DNA from: a virus
Direction: 5' to 3' (one strand)
Length of the DNA: 24,510 nucleotides
Virus record (IMG/VR): IMGVR_UViG_3300037502_000842
Span: 1-24,510 of that record
In this document: positions 20,646 through 24,510 of the stretch, piece after piece
How the letters are laid out: each line of letters opens with the position of its first letter
How positions within the stretch are numbered: the stretch's first letter is position 1
Notes under the pieces: model-generated
Told to the model about the DNA's origin: nothing
The model's database searches: none
What the model saw: the letters and a program-made list of their open reading frames with translations, nothing else
Program-made: the position numbers and the translations under genes

Positions 20646-20666
20646 AGGAAGACAGGAGTGATCGAG

Positions 20667-21239
20667 ATGGCGTATCAGACCCGCGAGGAGTGGCTCAATG
20701 CCGCCCTCAGCATCATCAGGGACCGCGTGCCCGGGCTCGCGTCCCGCGTGCGTGTTGCGTGCGGTTTTCCCAGCACGTACACCCGCTCCGGCACTCTGTC
20801 GGAGTGCTGGCCTGATAAAGCCTCGAAGGATGGCACCTGGGAGGTTCTCATCAGTCCGACCGTCGCCCTCCCGACGGAGGTGTTCACGTTGCTCCTGGGC
20901 AGCGTGCTGCATACCCTCCCGGGCGCCGCCTCGAAGACGTCCACCACCTACCGGTCGGCATGCCTCGATGCTGGTCTGGCCCCCGCCGATGAATCGTGGA
21001 AGTCCCTGACCGGCACCGAGTACCTGTGGGAGACCTACGGTGCGGATCTTGAGGCACTCGGCACCTACCCGCACGCCGAGATCCAGGCCGGGACCAGGAA
21101 GGTCCAGACAACCCGCATGTTGAAACTGACGTGCCCCCAGTGCGGCTACATCGTCCGCACCAGCGCCCGCTGGCTCGCCACCGGCGTCCCGACCTGCCAC
21201 GACGGCGCCGAGTTCACTGTTGAGGAGTCCGCAGAATGA
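20667..21239 (+). CDS. SprT-like protein with lost HExxH motif and C-terminal zinc ribbon
   Basis: I start the gene at the ATG at 20667, with AGGAG eight bases upstream, rather than the earlier GTG at 20637, which lies in the leader hairpin. The 190-aa protein resembles phage SprT-like zincins: ACGFPSTYTRSGTLSECWP (31-49), LISPTVALPTEVF (61-73), the position where relatives have HExxH reads GSVLH (78-82), then LGTYPHAEIQAG (131-142) and MLKLTCPQCGYIVRTSARWL (151-170) with Cys156, Cys159 and Cys177. The metal-binding His and catalytic Glu are replaced by Gly78 and Ser79, so protease activity is unlikely. It overlaps the AAA+ gene by four bases (ATGA) and probably acts with it, perhaps as an adaptor. 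Confidence 0.72.
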   Translation: MAYQTREEWLNAALSIIRDRVPGLASRVRVACGFPSTYTRSGTLSECWPDKASKDGTWEVLISPTVALPTEVFTLLLGSVLHTLPGAASKTSTTYRSACLDAGLAPADESWKSLTGTEYLWETYGADLEALGTYPHAEIQAGTRKVQTTRMLKLTCPQCGYIVRTSARWLATGVPTCHDGAEFTVEESAE

Positions 21240-22804
21240 ATTCCATCCAAGCCCAGGCCGCGCTGGCCTCTATCCCCATGCCTACCCTGCTGGCTGCCTA
21301 CAGGTCGCTGACGGGCGATATGGCATCGACCGTGTCCCGCTCGCAGGTGATCCAGTCCCTTGCATCACTTGTCGGCAAGGGCCACCTGACCATTGACGAC
21401 ATCCGCAACAACGGCGCCCAGGCTGGCCGCGCCACGTTGGGCCGCGCCACGCCCGCATTCACCCCCCCTGTAGCCCCCTCCCGCACCCCCGCCGGGCCGG
21501 ACACGGTCCAGGTGGCCCATCAAGCCCAGTGGGACGCAACTCAGGCAACCCAGGCGGCAGAGGCGGCGCGGCAGCAGGCGGAGTCGGTCCGCCAGCAGGC
21601 GGAGTCCACGGCGCGGCACCTAGAGGCCCGCATCGACGGGGTCGCTCGGGACATTGGATCCCTGGCCTCTACCGTGTCATCCCGGGTGACCAGCATCGAC
21701 GGCAACATCGCAGACCTGGGCACCAGGGTCGGAGCCCTCTCCGCTGACCTGCGCAAGGTGACCCGCGCCGATGCTGATCAGATCCAGACCCAGGTGGCCG
21801 AGGCAGTGTCTGCCGCGCTACGCCCGGTCCTGGCAGTGATCGAGGAGCGCCCCGAGCTTGCCCCTCAGGTAGCCCAGGCTGCGGCGACTCCGGTCCTGGC
21901 CGACTGCGATGAGGTTTTCGGCCTCGATGCCCGCGACCCCCGGGGCGAGCCGCTGCGGTTCTCTGTCTACGCGCACCCCGAGGCGCCCGCGATTGACGGG
22001 CATCACCTGTGGACCGAACGCATGGTGCGCTACCTCGCACTCGCCCAGGCTACCGGGCGCAATGTCTGGCTGGGTGGCCCCGCAGGGACGGGCAAGACCC
22101 AGACGGTCGCCCAGTTCGCGGCCCGCACCGGGCGCCTGTTCCGTCGCTTTGTCTTCGACCGTCTCGCCACCCGCGAGGACTACCTTGGCGCCATCGGCCT
22201 GCAGCAGGGCTCGACGGTGTTTCAGCAGGGTCCGGTGCTGGATGTTTACACAACACCCGGTGCGGTCTGTCTCCTCGACGAGGTCGGCATGGGTAACGCG
22301 AGCGCCCTGTCTAGCCTCAACGGCTGGCTGGAGCCCGGCGCCAGGATGGCATACGCAGACCGGGTCTGGCACCGCGCCCAGGGGAGCATGTTCTTCGCCT
22401 GCGACAACTCGCTGACCCAGGGCGACCAGTCCGGGCGGTATGCCGGAGTCGGCACGATGAACGTGGCGTTCGCTGACAGGTTCTCGTTCGTGGTGCCGAT
22501 GACCTACCTCGATCCCGACCAAGAGGCAGACGCTATCGCCCGCCATACCGGGTGCTCGGTCACCCTGGCGCGGCACGTAGTCGATGCCCTGGCGGTCTGC
22601 CGCTCGAAAGTGGACAAGGGCGAGATCATCGATGCGCCCAGCATTCGGCAGGCTATCGCTTTCGTGGAAGCCTGCCGCTTCCTTCCCGTCGCCGAGGCGT
22701 GGCAATTGGCGATCCTGGCCCGCCAGCCTGCCGAGTCTTCGGTGTCCCTCGCTGCGGTCTATGCGTCCGCGATCAACGAGGCCCTGATCACCCGGGAGGT
22801 CTGA
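21236..22804 (+). CDS. MoxR/CobS-type AAA+ ATPase with N-terminal coiled coil
   Basis: The 522-aa protein has an N-terminal helical domain (1-60), a Pro/Ala-rich linker, a long heptad-type coiled coil (about 105-178; AARQQAESVRQQAESTARHL) and a C-terminal AAA+ module: Walker A GPAGTGKT (281-288), Walker B VCLLDEV (344-350), sensor-1-like FFACDNS with Asn391, and NVAFADRFSF (409-418) with the arginine expected near the subunit interface. The order and the GRNVWLGGPAGTGKTQTV core point to the MoxR/CobS/CbbQ group, often called cobS in phages. Such ATPases remodel proteins with VWA partners; the VWA gene follows one base later. The coiled coil is longer than in bacterial MoxR and may tether a target. 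Confidence 0.9.
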   Translation: MNSIQAQAALASIPMPTLLAAYRSLTGDMASTVSRSQVIQSLASLVGKGHLTIDDIRNNGAQAGRATLGRATPAFTPPVAPSRTPAGPDTVQVAHQAQWDATQATQAAEAARQQAESVRQQAESTARHLEARIDGVARDIGSLASTVSSRVTSIDGNIADLGTRVGALSADLRKVTRADADQIQTQVAEAVSAALRPVLAVIEERPELAPQVAQAAATPVLADCDEVFGLDARDPRGEPLRFSVYAHPEAPAIDGHHLWTERMVRYLALAQATGRNVWLGGPAGTGKTQTVAQFAARTGRLFRRFVFDRLATREDYLGAIGLQQGSTVFQQGPVLDVYTTPGAVCLLDEVGMGNASALSSLNGWLEPGARMAYADRVWHRAQGSMFFACDNSLTQGDQSGRYAGVGTMNVAFADRFSFVVPMTYLDPDQEADAIARHTGCSVTLARHVVDALAVCRSKVDKGEIIDAPSIRQAIAFVEACRFLPVAEAWQLAILARQPAESSVSLAAVYASAINEALITREV

Positions 22805-22805
22805 C

Positions 22806-24506
22806 ATGTCTGCCCTCGACACCCTCGCCCCCATCATGGCCCGCCCCTGGGTCCACGGTCACGCCTTCCGGCGCGGCATCGAGACGTTCGCGCACCACGC
22901 ATGCGCCGCCCTGGGCCTCGCCCCGGTGGAGGTCGCCTGGACCAACTACATCAGGACCGCAGCTATCAACGCGCACGGCACGATGCTCCTGCCCGACTGC
23001 GCCGACGACGAACGCAAGACCAAGGGTGACGTCGCCCGCCTCGCGGGATACGTCACGCACGAACTCCTGCACCGCAAGTACACGGACTTCAGCGCCCGGG
23101 ACCGGCGCCCCTACGTCGCCGCCCTCCACAACGCCATCGAAGACGCCTGGATCGAGCGTCGCGCCGCCCGCGAGGGTCTGCTCGGCAACGTCCGCCCGCT
23201 GCTCGGCGCAATGATCGAGGACATGGTGACCGAGTCCCTGCAGACCGTGTCCGACTGGACCGACCCGGCCCAGTACCCATGGGCCCTGGCAGTCCTGGCT
23301 CGGGGCTATGGGGTGACCGTCCCGGTCCCAGGCTCCCTCCTGCCCGCCTTCCGGTCGGTCGCTGACGGGGTCGATGGATGCACCACCTCGCACGACACCC
23401 TGGCCCTGGCGCGGTGGCTGTTCGACCAACTGCAGCAAGACCCGCAGCAGGACCAGCAGCAGGACCAGCAGCAGGACTCGCAAGGCCAGGACGGGCAGCA
23501 GGATGGCCCGCAGGGCGCCCAGGACGGAGGGGGCCAGGACGGGCAGCAGGACGCCCAGGACGGGCAGCAGGATGGCGAGGGCCAGGACGGTCAGCAGCAG
23601 GGCCAGGGCGGGGAGGGACAAGGCGGGCAGCAGCAGGGCGACGCTCCCGCTGACGCAGGCCCCGCGCAGCGCCCAGGCCCCTATACGACGCCCCGCGAGA
23701 CTGAGCCGCACCCGGGGCATGGGACCGGACCCGCATCAGGTGGTAGCTACCAGCGCAAACCGGCGCCTCCTGGGAAGCTGGGATCCTATTCGTCAGTGTG
23801 CTGGGCATCGAACCTCGCAGTCCCCGCCCGCCTGCGCTATGAGGTCCGCAGGCTCTTCGAGAACTCGGCCCGCGAATGGCGCGACGGTGGATTTAGGTCC
23901 GGCACCCTGCACCGCGCCGCCCTGCATAAGGTGCCCCTGGACCGTCCGGAGATCTTCGCTCGCCGCTTCAGCGAGGAGGGCATCGATTCCGCCGTGGTGA
24001 TCCTGCTCGACATCAGCGGGTCCATGAACCCCGAATTCTTCCAGCCGCCCTACATCGAGCAGTCCAAGATTGCAACCGCAGTGTCCTCCTGCATCATGCT
24101 CATGGACTGCCTCGCCCAGGCGGGGGCACAGTCGATGGTCATCGCGTTCGGCGAGAGGACTCACGTGGTCAAGACCTGGACCCAGAATTGGCGCACCGTG
24201 GTGCCTACCCTGCAGCAGATCGGGACCGAGGGCGACACGAACGACTTCCATGCTCTGCGCCTCGCACATGAGCACCTATTGCAGCATCCCGCGCAGCGTC
24301 GCGTGGTGTTCGCCCTGACCGATGGCGAGGGCAACCGCGACGCCACCCGAGAACAACGGACCAGCGGGGAAGCCCTGGGGATCCAGCACTGGTGCCTCGG
24401 GATCCAGCACGACGCCCGTCATACCTGGGGCCCGAACACCATCCGCGTGGACCGCGTCGCAGACCTGGGCCGGGTGGCCTTTCAACAGATCAAGCAAGCC
24501 GCTTGA
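22806..24506 (+). CDS. CobT-like metallopeptidase-VWA protein with Gln/Asp/Gly linker
   Basis: The 566-aa protein has an N-terminal metallopeptidase-like domain with HELLH at 85-89 and LHNAIEDAWIERR at 107-119 supplying the expected downstream acidic residues, an extended Gln/Asp/Gly-rich linker (209-278), and a C-terminal VWA domain with the metal-ion-dependent adhesion site DISGS (402-406), Thr478 in GDTNDF and Asp506 in LTDGEGN, all present. This layout is that of CobT-like/DUF2201-like partners of MoxR ATPases. The VWA domain probably binds a substrate protein or metal and the ATPase remodels it. Whether the zincin site is active cannot be judged by eye. The gene starts one base after the ATPase gene stop and ends four bases before the window end. 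Confidence 0.88.
   Translation: MSALDTLAPIMARPWVHGHAFRRGIETFAHHACAALGLAPVEVAWTNYIRTAAINAHGTMLLPDCADDERKTKGDVARLAGYVTHELLHRKYTDFSARDRRPYVAALHNAIEDAWIERRAAREGLLGNVRPLLGAMIEDMVTESLQTVSDWTDPAQYPWALAVLARGYGVTVPVPGSLLPAFRSVADGVDGCTTSHDTLALARWLFDQLQQDPQQDQQQDQQQDSQGQDGQQDGPQGAQDGGGQDGQQDAQDGQQDGEGQDGQQQGQGGEGQGGQQQGDAPADAGPAQRPGPYTTPRETEPHPGHGTGPASGGSYQRKPAPPGKLGSYSSVCWASNLAVPARLRYEVRRLFENSAREWRDGGFRSGTLHRAALHKVPLDRPEIFARRFSEEGIDSAVVILLDISGSMNPEFFQPPYIEQSKIATAVSSCIMLMDCLAQAGAQSMVIAFGERTHVVKTWTQNWRTVVPTLQQIGTEGDTNDFHALRLAHEHLLQHPAQRRVVFALTDGEGNRDATREQRTSGEALGIQHWCLGIQHDARHTWGPNTIRVDRVADLGRVAFQQIKQAA
23430..23639 (+). repeat. Degenerate Gln/Asp/Gly-coding repeat (protein linker)
   Basis: CAGCAGGAC-type triplets repeat through this stretch and code for residues 209-278, in the pattern QQDQQQDQQQD then GQDGQQDG variants. 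Runs like this expand and shrink by replication slippage, so length is likely to vary among relatives. Confidence 0.85.
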
Positions 24507-24510
24507 AACC

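Noticed and set aside
20207-20666. tRNA or small-RNA gene in the large intergenic gap
   Set aside because: No cloverleaf or T-arm sequence was found; the recognisable elements are DnaA boxes, promoters and short hairpins.
21818-22837. Minus-strand open frame of 339 codons opposite the AAA+ gene
   Set aside because: The plus strand has Walker A, Walker B and sensor motifs and coupled neighbours; the minus-strand product has none.

Overview
The window is a piece of a tailed double-stranded DNA phage genome (Caudoviricetes), free or integrated. Almost all of it, from about 20.2 kb down to 67, is one minus-strand packaging, head and tail module. It lacks any visible tape-measure gene and has connector-like proteins plus a long fibre, so a short-tailed (podovirus-like) virion is the best guess. 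The gene set (co-chaperonin-like gene in the head operon, Mu-T-like capsid, many small lysine/glycine-rich KGG proteins) resembles phages of aquatic Proteobacteria. The GC-rich codon use and TTATCCACA-type DnaA boxes fit such a host, but the host is an inference. No tRNA, rRNA, CRISPR array, integrase or lysis cassette was seen.

Reading along the minus strand, the order is: small terminase (20206-19553); a non-coding stretch with 24-bp repeats and G-runs; a LexA-like winged-helix gene overlapping the start of the large terminase; large terminase; portal; a 65-aa protein; a GroES-like protein; a scaffold-like protein; a 149-aa protein; a 308-aa head protein; and the major capsid protein, followed by a strong intrinsic terminator at about 11.25 kb. 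Beyond it come two small head/decoration-like proteins, a cluster of small KGG proteins interrupted by an HNH homing endonuclease, a connector-like protein, a second HNH endonuclease, a zinc-ribbon protein, two 57-aa proteins found by hand, a second connector-like protein, three virion proteins (one built of 20-aa and 11-aa repeats), a 764-aa fibre and a 105-aa protein. At the far left a plus-strand gene runs in from outside the window and ends at 98; its tail looks like an intron-encoded-nuclease repeat.

From 20.67 kb to the right end three plus-strand genes form a tight operon: a SprT-like protein that has lost its HExxH motif, a coiled-coil MoxR/CobS-type AAA+ ATPase, and a CobT-like protein carrying an intact HELLH motif, a Gln/Asp/Gly-rich linker and a VWA domain with a MIDAS. 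This part and the small terminase look more GC-rich than the rest.

Between the two divergent transcription units (20207-20666) lie five DnaA-box 9-mers within 114 bp, a good minus-strand promoter whose -10 overlaps one box, a good plus-strand promoter, and a leader hairpin before the SprT-like gene. This looks like a replication origin or DnaA-responsive switch and, with the AAA+/VWA operon, is the most interesting part of the window.
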